Below, piece by piece: positions 18,283 through 26,756 of a DNA stretch of 64,000 nucleotides. Each line of letters starts with the position of its first letter. The stretch's first letter is position 1. The position numbers and the translations under genes are program-made. A model generated the notes under the pieces. It was given only the letters and a program-made list of their open reading frames with translations, ran no database searches and was not told the origin of the DNA. Origin of the DNA: Armatimonadota bacterium (GTDB taxonomy: Bacteria; Armatimonadota; Fimbriimonadia; Fimbriimonadales; Fimbriimonadaceae); assembly GCA_016223145.1 (NCBI GenBank), contig JACRPN010000006.1:56211-120210 (forward strand), in the 5' to 3' direction.

Positions 18283-18311
18283 ATTATAACAGGCGTTTTG
18301 GTAACTCGCAA
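18283..18311 (-). promoter_or_regulatory. Candidate sigma-70-type promoter of the RRM gene
   Basis: TTGCGA (18306-18311) and TATAAT (18283-18288) on the minus strand are 17 bases apart and lie upstream of the RRM gene. The predicted leader is about 125 nt. Confidence 0.5.
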
Positions 18312-18611
18312 GTGATTTTTCGTGAAATGGCATGCGAATGAATGGCTGCGGCAACGCCCCCTAATGCCCGTAGGCCCCCCCATTGATGGACGACTAGTGC
18401 ACTGCCCGAAGTGAGCGCCTACCCTGTGTCATGAGATGGCACACGATCTCGGGATACGGCTCAAAAAGGCCGAGTCGGTGTTGGGCAGCTCGAGCTCTGC
18501 TTGGGTTGCCCCAGGTATCGCCCCTGCAGATTTCAGGCTGGACACGCGAACAGGGCTGTTCGCGGACCGGGATGGGGACAGAACGTCCGCGCTTCAACCA
18601 AGGTCAAGACC
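18312..18611. other. Gene-free spacer with no recognised element
   Basis: No coding frame with a plausible start, tRNA or known small-RNA signature is seen between the RRM promoter region and the zinc-ribbon gene. I looked for tmRNA, SRP RNA and RNase P landmarks and found none. Confidence 0.4.
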
Positions 18612-18917
18612 TTACTCATCCTCATCGCTCGGGTTGCCGATGTCGGCCCCGCCCGGGTCGGGATTGTCTGGACCCGCCACCTTTTCCCATGTTCCCTTTG
18701 AGACCTTTCGAAAGGTCGAGAACCCCTTTTTCGCCGCTTGGTCCGGGGTTTGCCGCTTGGAGACGGCGATGCTCGCTCTGCTAATTAAGCGTCGCACCTG
18801 GAGCCCACAATAGGGACAATACTCAAACGGCTTATCCTCCAAGGTCTGCAGCACCTCGATCCGCCCTTCGCAGATAAGGCATTCGTGTCCGACAGGTTCA
18901 TACTCGTAGATCGGCAT
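18612..18917 (-). CDS. FmdB-family zinc ribbon protein
   Basis: 101 residues starting MPIYEY, the hallmark of FmdB-type regulatory zinc ribbons, with C13/C16 (CLIC) and C34/C37 (CPYC) as the zinc ligands, followed by a Lys-rich linker and an acidic Asp/Glu tail (GNPSDEDE). The family is widespread and mostly uncharacterised; a regulatory or nucleic-acid role is often assumed. Apparently a single-gene unit, divergent from the glycosylase gene. Confidence 0.88.
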   Translation of the reverse strand: MPIYEYEPVGHECLICEGRIEVLQTLEDKPFEYCPYCGLQVRRLISRASIAVSKRQTPDQAAKKGFSTFRKVSKGTWEKVAGPDNPDPGGADIGNPSDEDE

Positions 18918-18993
18918 TGGAAGGGTATTTTTCCTGCAGCAAAGCTAAGGTGAGGCTAAAGGATAAGCGTACCCATAGATCGTCGAGAAGCAG

Positions 18994-19698
18994 ATGAGAG
19001 AGAAGGAGAACAAGGGCCTAGGCATGATGGGAGGCAATGGAGGCGGGCCGGTGCTGGAGTGCGAGGTAGGTCTGTCCTCCTGCAGGCTCTGCCCTCGGCT
19101 CACGGGATGGCGAGAGGAGGTCGGCAGACTCAAACGCAAGGCCTATGAACACGAAGTCTACTGGTCCAAGCCCGTACCCAGCTTCGGTGATCCGGGCGCG
19201 ACGCTCTTGATCGTGGGCCTCGCCCCGGGGGCGCATGGCTCCAACCGGACCGGCCGCATGTTCACCGGCGACCGAAGCGGAGAATGGCTCTTTCGGGCGC
19301 TCTTTCGCGCTGGGCTCGCCAACCAGGCGACCTATGAACGGCCCGACGATGGCTTGATCCTGAATGGGGTCCTCATCACGGCCGTGGCGCGGTGCGCCCC
19401 GCCCGGCAACAAGCCCGAGCGGGCAGAGATTGCGGCTTGCGAGCGCCACCTGTTGCCCGTGTTGAGGCTCCGGAGGTGGAATGGTGTGCTCTGTCTGGGT
19501 ACTGTGGCGTTTCAGGAGGTCTGGCGGCATCTAGGGAGCGGCCGGGCGCCCTTATTCGGGCACGGTGCTTCGGCTGTCCTGTCGGATGGATCTCCGGTGC
19601 TGGCAAGCTACCACCCCAGCCAGCAGAATACGTTCACGGGCAAGCTCACGGAGGCGATGCTCGATGCGGTGATGGGAGTGTTTGCCTCGCGGCGGTGA
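18994..19698 (+). CDS. Uracil-DNA glycosylase, family 5 (UDGb)-like
   Basis: 234 residues. Motif GLAPGAHGSNRTGRMFTGD and the C-terminal HPSQQNTFTGKL match family 5 uracil-DNA glycosylases, which remove uracil and other deaminated bases. The first motif has Ala-His where families 1 and 4 carry catalytic Asp/Asn or Glu, as usual in family 5. Cysteines CxxC near residues 30-33 and two later Cys (ARCAPPGNKP and ACERHL) fit the 4Fe-4S cluster. The ATG at 18994 or one at 19024 may be the true start; the latter has AAGGG upstream. Confidence 0.88.
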   Translation: MREKENKGLGMMGGNGGGPVLECEVGLSSCRLCPRLTGWREEVGRLKRKAYEHEVYWSKPVPSFGDPGATLLIVGLAPGAHGSNRTGRMFTGDRSGEWLFRALFRAGLANQATYERPDDGLILNGVLITAVARCAPPGNKPERAEIAACERHLLPVLRLRRWNGVLCLGTVAFQEVWRHLGSGRAPLFGHGASAVLSDGSPVLASYHPSQQNTFTGKLTEAMLDAVMGVFASRR

Positions 19699-19726
19699 CA
19701 TCGGGCGGCCTTTGGGTGTGTCTCAC

Positions 19727-19830
19727 GGGCCGGTGTGTCGCCCCTTCAGGGCTCGGGTCGCAAAGGGGCCAGGTTCCAGGGCGTTGCCCTTCGCTCAATG
19801 AGGTCGGCCCGTTGGGCCTTCCGAGCCTTC
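19727..19830. repeat. Dispersed intergenic repeat (GGCCCAACGGGCC type)
   Basis: Contains GCCCGTTGGGCC, TTCGCTCAATGAGG and GCCCCTTCAGGGC palindromic motifs. The minus strand of this stretch resembles 56383-56440 (AGGCCCAAYGGGCCGAC, then TTGARCG and GGAAC), so it is a repeated element rather than unique spacer. Confidence 0.55.
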
Positions 19831-19842
19831 TCACCACCGCCC

Positions 19843-21015
19843 TTAGTCGTTCACCAAGAGCTCGCGTTTCAGGTCCAGGCGCATCAGGTTGCCGTTTCGT
19901 GAAAGGACCAGCTTGACGGTGCTGCCGACGGCGCCCTCTAGGAGCTTCTGAAGGGCTCGGTGCCCCACGTTCAGTTCGTCGATCCCGTCGATGCTCAAGA
20001 TGGCGTCGCGCACCTTGATCCCGGCTCGGGCAGCAGGGCTCTCCGGCGCGACGAAGACGACAATCGCGCGTTTGGTGTTCGGGTCGTTGGCGGCATAGAT
20101 TCCAATCTCACCGGGGTCCTCGCTTCCTACCTTCCCGTTGAAATTCTCCAGCCAAACGCGCCGACGTTCGTAGTCCACAAGGACGTTGAAGTTCTTGAGG
20201 AACCCAAAGCCGATCGTTCCATCCGATTCGGCAGAACCCGAGGGAGCGTCGATGATGTCCCAGCATCCATCAGGCACAGGAACGCCGAACACCACCATGT
20301 TCTTGAGCCGCTTGGACCAGCTCGCAACCTCGCCTGACGCCACGAACGAGGCCTTCATGAATTTGGGCTTTGCCCCCACTTGCCAGGCGCCGATTCGCTC
20401 CAACACGTCCCGATGCGTGGTCGCGTAGAACGCGTTGCCCGTATCCAGAGCCATCGTCATCTTCTTGCCGTCGCTGGTCGAAACCTCCATTTCCATTGCG
20501 TTGTGGCCGGTGGGCAGGAGCTTTGCCAGGAAGGTCCGCTTGTTGTCCGGGACCCTCGTGGTGAAGTCGAACGACTTGGGATGGAGCACAAAGCGGCTCT
20601 TCTCCATGTTGATCTCGAGCACGTACTTCGTGAGGGCCTGGAAGCCCAAGATGCCGTCGCAGTGGGTGTTGTAGGACTGCGAATAGTCGCCTTCCGCGTT
20701 GTCCTTGACCGCGACCATCCCCTTGGGGTCGATCTCCACGCTGCCGAGCCTGAAGCTCTTGATGTCGGTGGTCTCCGCCTCGAACTCCCCAACGAAGTCG
20801 CGCAGGGTCATCTTTCCGGTCGCCTTTCCCAGGTTGATTCCGGCTGAGTGCACGATGGCGCCGCCAAAGCCGGTATCGAACATCAGCGAGAGCTTTCGGC
20901 CGTTGACCGTCGCGTCGACAATGATGGCGTCCGATCCGATGCGGAAGGGAACTTCGATAGGAGCCGAGGTTCCCTGGAAGGCAGCGAAAGCGGCAAGGGC
21001 GAGTAGTGCGGCCAT
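19843..21015 (-). CDS. Retropepsin-like aspartyl protease with C-terminal PDZ domain
   Basis: 390 residues with a short hydrophobic signal (MAALLALAAFAAFQGTSA). It has two aspartyl-protease-like lobes, each with an active-site-type triplet: LMFDTGFGGAIV (about residue 45) and MALDTGNAFYATT (about 187). The C-terminal ~80 residues form a PDZ domain (AARAGIKVRDAILSIDGIDE, VGSTVKLVLSRNG). This architecture is common in bacterial clan AA proteins; a periplasmic protease or peptide-binding role is likely. It diverges from the SPFH gene. Confidence 0.85.
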   Translation of the reverse strand: MAALLALAAFAAFQGTSAPIEVPFRIGSDAIIVDATVNGRKLSLMFDTGFGGAIVHSAGINLGKATGKMTLRDFVGEFEAETTDIKSFRLGSVEIDPKGMVAVKDNAEGDYSQSYNTHCDGILGFQALTKYVLEINMEKSRFVLHPKSFDFTTRVPDNKRTFLAKLLPTGHNAMEMEVSTSDGKKMTMALDTGNAFYATTHRDVLERIGAWQVGAKPKFMKASFVASGEVASWSKRLKNMVVFGVPVPDGCWDIIDAPSGSAESDGTIGFGFLKNFNVLVDYERRRVWLENFNGKVGSEDPGEIGIYAANDPNTKRAIVVFVAPESPAARAGIKVRDAILSIDGIDELNVGHRALQKLLEGAVGSTVKLVLSRNGNLMRLDLKRELLVND

Positions 21016-21124
21016 AGAGTCCCTGTACTATACGACTCTCGCGGGCCCATCTGGGTACGGCGTTGCGAGAATCCTCCAGATTGAGAGCGGTACAAAGGTC
21101 CCAGACCTCTTCAAGCCGAGATAG

Positions 21125-21144
21125 CATTGTGATATCATTGTGAT
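21125..21144. promoter_or_regulatory. Two CATTGTGAT direct repeats, 11 bp apart
   Basis: Identical 9-mers at 21125-21133 and 21136-21144 lie one helical turn apart just upstream of the SPFH gene, between two divergent genes. A regulator site is possible. Confidence 0.35.
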
Positions 21145-21165
21145 TGCAAGGAGTGTTTTAAGGAA

Positions 21166-22047
21166 ATGCAACTCGAACGTGAAGTGCGTGCAACCAACGG
21201 ATGGCTGATGCTGTTCGTAACGATCCTGATGTACGCTGCGGGCATCGCAGGGATCCCGTGGCTAGCCGCACAAGACAATGCTGGAACCCTGGGGGCCGGG
21301 CAGGTGGTGGCCTTTATCTCCGTCTGGCTGTTGGCGGGCCTTCTGTCCGGCGGCTTCTTCATCGTGGAGCCCAACGGGAGCAAGGTCTTGCTGCTGTTCG
21401 GCAGCTACAAAGGAACGGTCAAGAATGCTGGATTCCACTGGGTCATTCCGCTGATGCTTCGGCGCAAGATCTCGCTTCGGGCGAGGACGCTGAACGGCGA
21501 GAAGCTCAAGGTCAACGACCTGGCCGGAAACCCCGTGGAGATCGCCGTCATCATCGTCTGGCAAGTCACCGACACCTATGCCGCCAGTTTTGAGGTTGAT
21601 AATTACGACCAATACGTGGCCCTGCAGAGCGAAACGGCGCTGAGGCACAACGCGAGCGCGTACCCCTATGACGCCGAGGACGACTCGGTCTCGCTTCGCC
21701 GCAACGCCGATGAGGTCTCCCAGCACCTGCTGACGGAGATTCAGGAGCGCGTCTCGCGAGCCGGAGTGACTGTGCTCGAAGCGCGTCTGTCTCACCTGGC
21801 CTATGCTCCGGAGATCGCAGGGGCGATGCTGCGCCGGCAGCAGGCGGCCGCGGTGATTGCCGCAAGGCAGAAGATCGTGGATGGCGCTGTCGGGATGGTG
21901 GAATTGGCGCTCAAGCGCATGGAGGACGAAGGCGTGATCCATCTCGACGACGAGCGCAAGGCTGCGATGATCTCGAACCTGATGGTGGTCCTGTGCAGCG
22001 AGCACGCGGCGACGCCTGTGCTCAATACGGGGACTCTCTATTCGTAG
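21166..22047 (+). CDS. SPFH/Band 7 membrane protein
   Basis: 293 residues with two N-terminal membrane helices (about 13-34 and 47-68), then an SPFH (stomatin/prohibitin) domain: VEPNGSKVLLLFGSYKGTVK, GFHWVIPL, RARTLNGEKLKVNDLAGNPV and the LLTEIQERVSRAGVTVLEA core. The C-terminal helical part is short. Such proteins organise membrane microdomains. AAGGAG lies upstream. A small RHH gene follows on the same strand 189 bases on; this pair is known from several phyla. Confidence 0.88.
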   Translation: MQLEREVRATNGWLMLFVTILMYAAGIAGIPWLAAQDNAGTLGAGQVVAFISVWLLAGLLSGGFFIVEPNGSKVLLLFGSYKGTVKNAGFHWVIPLMLRRKISLRARTLNGEKLKVNDLAGNPVEIAVIIVWQVTDTYAASFEVDNYDQYVALQSETALRHNASAYPYDAEDDSVSLRRNADEVSQHLLTEIQERVSRAGVTVLEARLSHLAYAPEIAGAMLRRQQAAAVIAARQKIVDGAVGMVELALKRMEDEGVIHLDDERKAAMISNLMVVLCSEHAATPVLNTGTLYS

Positions 22048-22049
22048 GC

Positions 22050-22225
22050 AGGGAGGATAGGGAATAGGGGATAGAGGACAAGGGATAGGCATGGGGGGAT
22101 TGGGGAGGCAAGTTTCGCCGGATCTGGTCCCTCGCTCGTCCCTAACCTCTTGAACCCTCGACCCCTGACAACCTGACCACCTGAAAACCTGAGCACCTGA
22201 GCACCTGAGCACCTGAGCACCTTCT
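22050..22225. repeat. Two short-unit tandem arrays (GGGATAG type, CACCTGAG type)
   Basis: 22050-22095 carries GGGATAGGGAATAGG-like units, and 22156-22222 carries four or more CACCTGAG 8-mers in a row. They fill the SPFH-RHH spacer. Confidence 0.7.
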
Positions 22226-22235
22226 CACCACTCCC

Positions 22236-22406
22236 ATGGCCGAAAAGAAGCCCCTCTTGATCCGCATCGACCCGAAGCTCTGGGAAGAGCTTCGGCGGCT
22301 TGCCGATTCAGAGCTCAGAAGCATGAACGGGCAAATCGAGTATCTGTTGGCAGAAGCGATCAGGAAGCGACGGTCTCAGGACTCTTCGGAGGAGGCGACG
22401 CGCTAG
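22236..22406 (+). CDS. Small ribbon-helix-helix (Arc-like) protein
   Basis: 56 residues, missed by length-limited searches. The sequence MAEKKPLLIRIDPKLWEELR gives the beta strand and first helix of an RHH fold, and LADSELRSMNGQIEYLLAEA the second helix, matching the short Arc/HicB-type proteins found next to SPFH genes in other bacteria. The tail is charged. It probably binds DNA as a dimer, possibly regulating the SPFH gene; no toxin gene is beside it. Confidence 0.8.
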   Translation: MAEKKPLLIRIDPKLWEELRRLADSELRSMNGQIEYLLAEAIRKRRSQDSSEEATR

Positions 22407-22579
22407 CTGGTCCCCCGGGCAGGGCTCCGATGGTGTAGGACGGGACCCCGCGCTGCGGGTCCGCTGCGGCCTCGATTCGGGACCTACGTCCCCTTCTTCC
22501 CGCTCGTGAAACCGGAATCCCGCCGACATCGCGTATCCTCTTGTGCATAGGCGGCATGCCGCCAACAGGAGGAAGTCAG

Positions 22580-23242
22580 ATGATCAAGGCACTATTCATT
22601 GCGGCGGTTGTGGCGCCCCTTGCGGGATGCGCCGTCGTCGAGGCAATCGAGGGCCACGGCCAGGTGGTGCACGGCTCGGGCAAGGCCAAAACCGAAGCGC
22701 GAAAGGTCGGCAAGTTCACGCATATCGCAGTGAAAGGCGCCACGGACTGCGATGTCACCGTTGGCAAGGCGCAGTCCGTCGAGATCACGGCGGACGACAA
22801 CCTTTTGAGCCACGTGACGACCGAGTTGGTGGGTGAGACGCTCGTGATCTCAACCAAAGGTTCGACCTCCACGCGTCTTGGCATCAAGGCCAAGATCACC
22901 GTCCCTGAGCTCAACGGGCTCGATATCTCGGGCTCCGGAGACTCCAGCATCCGGGGGATCAAGAGCAAGACGTTCTTTGTATCGATTTCGGGCTCGGGCG
23001 ACGTACGGGCGGCTGGCGGAGCGGACAACGTGTCTGCGTCCATCGCGGGTTCCGGCAGCGTGGACTTGGCGGGGCTCAAGGCCAGAGTAGGAGATATTTC
23101 GATCACCGGTTCGGGTGACGTCAAGGTGAGCGCCTCGGAGAAGCTGAATGCCACGATCGCGGGTAGCGGCAATGTGACTTACTTTGGGAACCCCAAGGTT
23201 CGCAGAACGGTGATGGGTTCCGGCGAGGTGGTCAAGGGGTAA
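22580..23242 (+). CDS. GIN-domain (DUF2807) lipoprotein
   Basis: The start at 22580 has AGGAGG 7 bases upstream and yields a lipoprotein signal (MIKALFIAAVVAPLAGC). The 220 residues hold a right-handed beta-helix-like GIN domain with repeated SGSGD/AGSGS turns (LDISGSGDSSIRG, VSISGSGDVRA, ASIAGSGSVDLAG, ITGSGDVKV, ATIAGSGNVTY). Such domains are common in envelope adhesin-like or structural proteins. It is probably anchored to the outer membrane; function unknown. Confidence 0.9.
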   Translation: MIKALFIAAVVAPLAGCAVVEAIEGHGQVVHGSGKAKTEARKVGKFTHIAVKGATDCDVTVGKAQSVEITADDNLLSHVTTELVGETLVISTKGSTSTRLGIKAKITVPELNGLDISGSGDSSIRGIKSKTFFVSISGSGDVRAAGGADNVSASIAGSGSVDLAGLKARVGDISITGSGDVKVSASEKLNATIAGSGNVTYFGNPKVRRTVMGSGEVVKG

Positions 23243-23445
23243 TTTGAAGAGCCGCTGAGCGAGGGATCGCTCCACAGAGCCCCTCAGTTTGGCGAGATTG
23301 CAGCTCCGCCAAGCTGAGCGCGTCCCCCTCGTCCGGTTCGATAGCGCTCAACGACCTCCCCCCTCGGAGTGGGGAGGTAGACCATTTGAAGGCGTGAATG
23401 CGCTATGGGAAGTGCCCTGGCCCCCGCAACAGATAGAATGCAGCG

Positions 23446-24564
23446 ATGATTCAGGAATCGCGGCTTGTCGGCCTCTTTAGGGAACTCTGCAGCATCAACT
23501 CCCCGGCTTTGGCTGAGCGCGACGTCGTGCAGCACGTCCAGAGGCTTCTGGAAGGCATCGGACTCGAGGTTAAGGAGGACGACGCCGGGGCGAAGATTGG
23601 GGGCAACGCCAACAACTTGATCGCCACGCTGAAGGGCAATGTTCCCCGCGCGCCGAGGATCTTCTTCTCCGCACATTTCGACACTGTTGAACCCACCGAG
23701 GGCCTTGTCATCGGTGAGAAGGACGGCGTTCTGTTCAGCGAGTCGGACACGATTCTGGGCGCGGACGACAAGGGGGGGATGGCGCCGATCATCGAGGCGG
23801 TGCGTTGCCTGATGGAGTCGGGAGTGCCGCACGGCGACATCCTGCTTCTGCTCTCTTGTGCCGAGGAGATCGGGCTCAAGGGGGCAGCGGCCCTCGACAT
23901 CCAGTCCCTGAATCTCGACTTCGGCTACGTTTTTGACACCGGCCCGCCGGTCGGCTCATTCGTGACTCGTACGGCCACACACGACAAGCTGGACATCACA
24001 ATCGTCGGCAAGCCGGCGCACGCGGGCAAGGACCCGGAAAACGGCCTCAACGCGATTCAGGTGATGTCCGACGCCATCCATGGCATGCGCCTTGGGAGGA
24101 TTGGCCCAGAGACCACCGCCAACATCGGCATCGTTCACGGCGGCACCGCCGTGAATGTGGTCTGCCCTTCGGTCTCGCTCCGGGCCGAGGCCCGCAGCAC
24201 GAGCGTCGCGGAGCTGGACCAGCAGGTGGACCACATGATCGCCAGGTTCACCGAAGCCGCCGAGAAGTGGGGTGCGGAGGTCAAGATCGACCACGAGCGG
24301 CATTACGACTCCTATCACGTCGCTGAGGATCAGAAGGTGGTCCAGGTTGCCCAAGCCGCGAGCAGGGCTCTCGGCTTTGAGCCGGCGCTTCGAACGACCC
24401 TGGGAGGGAGCGACGCAAACGTCTACAACACCAAAGGCGTGCCCTGCATCGTGGTGGCGACGGGTATGGAGAAGATCCACACACACGAGGAGTGCATCTC
24501 GATCCAGGGGCTTGTCGATACCGCGCGGCTCGCCTATCAGATCGCGATTGAGGCGGCCCGATAA
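23446..24564 (+). CDS. M20 family metallopeptidase (PepT-like)
   Basis: 372 residues with all zinc-site motifs: AHFDTVEP (H77, D79), GADDKGG (D107, bridging), CAEEIGLKG (E140-E141), an Asp in FDTGPP (about 166) and the C-terminal His in KIHTHEE. A small dimerisation domain lies between (HDKLDITIVGKPAHAGKDPE). This organisation matches tripeptidase T-like and related M20 aminopeptidases. Cytoplasmic: no signal. It probably releases N-terminal residues from short peptides; the exact substrate is open. Confidence 0.9.
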   Translation: MIQESRLVGLFRELCSINSPALAERDVVQHVQRLLEGIGLEVKEDDAGAKIGGNANNLIATLKGNVPRAPRIFFSAHFDTVEPTEGLVIGEKDGVLFSESDTILGADDKGGMAPIIEAVRCLMESGVPHGDILLLLSCAEEIGLKGAAALDIQSLNLDFGYVFDTGPPVGSFVTRTATHDKLDITIVGKPAHAGKDPENGLNAIQVMSDAIHGMRLGRIGPETTANIGIVHGGTAVNVVCPSVSLRAEARSTSVAELDQQVDHMIARFTEAAEKWGAEVKIDHERHYDSYHVAEDQKVVQVAQAASRALGFEPALRTTLGGSDANVYNTKGVPCIVVATGMEKIHTHEECISIQGLVDTARLAYQIAIEAAR

Positions 24565-24588
24565 ACGGCAGCTTGGTAGACTGAGATC

Positions 24589-25230
24589 ATGAGGCTCGCT
24601 CTCTGGGTTGCACTTCTGGCCGGGGTGGCCGCCGGTTGTGGCGGCGAGAAGCCTGCGGCGTCTCCGTCGGCTCCAAAGCCTGTGGCTTCCGTGTCCGAAG
24701 CGCCGGATGGCGGGCTTCGCACGAAGAGCGGGCTGTATCTCTCGAACGATCAGGCGCGGTTTTCGGTCAACGACTCGGTTGAAGAGGCCCTACGGCTTTT
24801 TGAGCGGCCCACGAAGGCCTATGACATTCGGGAGCTCCCGGAGCCACTTGTAAGCGAAAAGGGCCTGCGCGCGGCAGGCTGGGCAAAAGGTGGCGACGGC
24901 TATGGGCTAATCGTTTCCAACGATCAAGTGATCGCTGCCGTGGCGACGCGGGCCGGCCGTAATCGCACCGACGTGGATGCAGCCGTTTCTGTCTATAAGG
25001 AGCTGTTCTCAAGCGTGGAGGCGGCGCCGCTGGAAGGGAAGACGGCGAAGTACTGGTTCTTTGAGGACGGGAGCCACAGGCTGATGATCTGCGGCGCCAA
25101 GACGCGCAAAGGCGACTGGACCTTTACATTGGCGCTCGGCGAGCAATGGGTGATGGACCGGCTCCGCATGGACAAGACCTCGGCCCTCGAAGACCTAAAG
25201 GAAGCGGAGCGCCGCATGGCGGAGGAATAG
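24589..25230 (+). CDS. Lipoprotein of unknown function
   Basis: 213 residues. The lipobox LLAGVAAGCGG is at about 9-19, followed by a Pro/Ser/Ala-rich linker to 44. The body has no recognised domain; DVDAAVSVYKELFSSVEAAP and KYWFFEDGSHRLMICGAKTR suggest a small alpha/beta fold. It starts 24 bases after the M20 gene and may share its transcript. Confidence 0.7.
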   Translation: MRLALWVALLAGVAAGCGGEKPAASPSAPKPVASVSEAPDGGLRTKSGLYLSNDQARFSVNDSVEEALRLFERPTKAYDIRELPEPLVSEKGLRAAGWAKGGDGYGLIVSNDQVIAAVATRAGRNRTDVDAAVSVYKELFSSVEAAPLEGKTAKYWFFEDGSHRLMICGAKTRKGDWTFTLALGEQWVMDRLRMDKTSALEDLKEAERRMAEE

Positions 25231-25323
25231 GGGGTCTCCCTTTCCCGGTCCATTTCCCTTAGGGCCCCATAATCGTGCTCTGGGCAGGCTTCTCCGTTTG
25301 GCTTTCGCCGCCTGCCTTTCACC

Positions 25324-26055
25324 CTACTCAGAGATGCCCAGGGATTCTTCCAGGCCGCACATGACGTTCATGGCATGGACCATCTGAGCTGCACCGCATT
25401 TGCCATTCAGATCCGCCATCGCCTGAACAGTGAGGAGGCTGTTTGGGGCGTCTTCGGTGATGCGCAGGCGGTAGAGCGCATAAGGCTTGCCCAGGACCAG
25501 CTCCACGTCCCAGGGCGAGTCCGCATCGTTTCTGACGTACAGCGAGCGCCCATAGAACTCATCGAAGATCGCGTCGAGGTCTTCGATGCGATCGGGGGTC
25601 GGCACGACCGCCATCACCGTGCAGGCGGCCGCCCCGCGAAGGTCCATTGGATCACAATCCAGTGAGAACCCGCCTTTCCAGCCTTCATCGTCAAGAAACG
25701 CCTCAAACTCGTCCTCGTCGATCGGGATCGTGGCCTGCACCAGCGGGCTTTCCTGGAGCAGCCCGGATCGCGCCAACGGGGCAAGGGCGATCAGGGCCAA
25801 CGTCGCCCCAGGGGAGGGAACCGACACCACGTCGGCGCACACCAAGGGGTTGTTGTCCAGCGTCTCGAGGAGCCCGGCCACTTCTGCGGCCTGGTTGCCG
25901 ATTTGGATGCTTCGTCGCCAGCCATCCAGCGAGAACTCAAGCGTCTTGGAGCTTCCAGCGCGGACCTCATCGATCCTGGGATGGGCCCGAAGGAGGCCTT
26001 CAAGCCCGGGAATCGGCCCACAGACCGCAGCAAAGCGCTTGTCGCCAACCATCAA
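25324..26055 (-). CDS. ArgC-like semialdehyde dehydrogenase remnant without catalytic Cys
   Basis: 243 residues. The C-terminal part (PNSLLTVQAMADLNGKCGAA, then MNVMCGLEESLGI) closely follows the end of N-acetyl-gamma-glutamyl-phosphate reductase, where the family has an IDNL.KGAAGQA...MN.M.G..E..GL pattern. A segment SVPSPGATLALIALAPLARS lines up with the family's GCYPTAA...LAPL stretch, but the catalytic Cys is gone and the Rossmann NADP-binding N-terminus is too short. It is either a degenerate paralogue or a regulatory homologue. The relation is by eye, so moderate confidence. Confidence 0.45.
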   Translation of the reverse strand: MMVGDKRFAAVCGPIPGLEGLLRAHPRIDEVRAGSSKTLEFSLDGWRRSIQIGNQAAEVAGLLETLDNNPLVCADVVSVPSPGATLALIALAPLARSGLLQESPLVQATIPIDEDEFEAFLDDEGWKGGFSLDCDPMDLRGAAACTVMAVVPTPDRIEDLDAIFDEFYGRSLYVRNDADSPWDVELVLGKPYALYRLRITEDAPNSLLTVQAMADLNGKCGAAQMVHAMNVMCGLEESLGISE

Positions 26056-26061
26056 GCCAGA

Positions 26062-26730
26062 TTACTTGGTCCGTCGAATCTTGGTGGTCGCGTTGGAGTC
26101 CATGGGCTTGCCGCCGCCCATGTTCATTTTCACGGTCAGCTTCATATCCAGGGAATGAAGCGATCCATCCGAGACGTTGAAGTACATCGTGCCGGCGCCG
26201 ACGACATCCATGCCCGTCTCGCCGCCTCGATTCTTGGCCTTGGGGCTGATGGCCACCGCGGCCACCCTCTTGCCGTCCACGGTCTTCATTCCCGCCATTC
26301 CGCCCGTTGCCCCAGCCATGTTCCCGGGCCAGGACTGCCCGATGACGACAGGCTTCTCGGGGAACCCGATAATGCCGCTACCCGGCATCGATCCTTCGCC
26401 GACCGGTTTCCCTTTGGCATCCACTTGGACGGTGGAAGTCCGGTCGCCGCCTCCGCCGTTGCCCAGCGCAGGCGTTTTGACCTTGTACTCAAGCGTGGCG
26501 ACGCCGTTCTTGACGCTTTTCACAGAGATAGAGAACGGCATGCTCACTGAAAACGGCTGCGTCGCTCCCGCAACGGCGACAGAAGTATCGTTTGAATAGC
26601 GGTACACCTGCCCGGCGGCGAACTTGTGCCGAAGCAGGAAACCACTGCCCTGTTGCGTGATCTGCCCAATGGCTCCCGAGGAGAGCGATAGTGCGGTGGC
26701 GGCGAAAAGAAGGCAGGTGTGTGACTTCAT
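26062..26730 (-). CDS. Exported hypothetical protein
   Basis: Two starts are possible: the ATG at 26760, overlapping the isomerase gene's stop by 4 bases, or 26730, which gives a clean signal peptide (MKSHTCLLFAATALSLSSGA, cut near GAIGQ). I prefer 26730. The mature part is beta-rich with Gly-rich loops (TPALGNGGGGDR, MAGATGGMAGMK) and a FNVSDGSLHSLDMKLTVKMN end, as in periplasmic DUF6263-like proteins. Function unknown; likely co-transcribed with the isomerase. Confidence 0.65.
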   Translation of the reverse strand: MKSHTCLLFAATALSLSSGAIGQITQQGSGFLLRHKFAAGQVYRYSNDTSVAVAGATQPFSVSMPFSISVKSVKNGVATLEYKVKTPALGNGGGGDRTSTVQVDAKGKPVGEGSMPGSGIIGFPEKPVVIGQSWPGNMAGATGGMAGMKTVDGKRVAAVAISPKAKNRGGETGMDVVGAGTMYFNVSDGSLHSLDMKLTVKMNMGGGKPMDSNATTKIRRTK

Positions 26731-26756
26731 AGACTGGGAACCCCGACCGTGGTGGA

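Noticed and set aside
18153..18611. Possible structured RNA (tmRNA, SRP, RNase P)
   Set aside because: None of the hallmark sequences of these RNAs are present.
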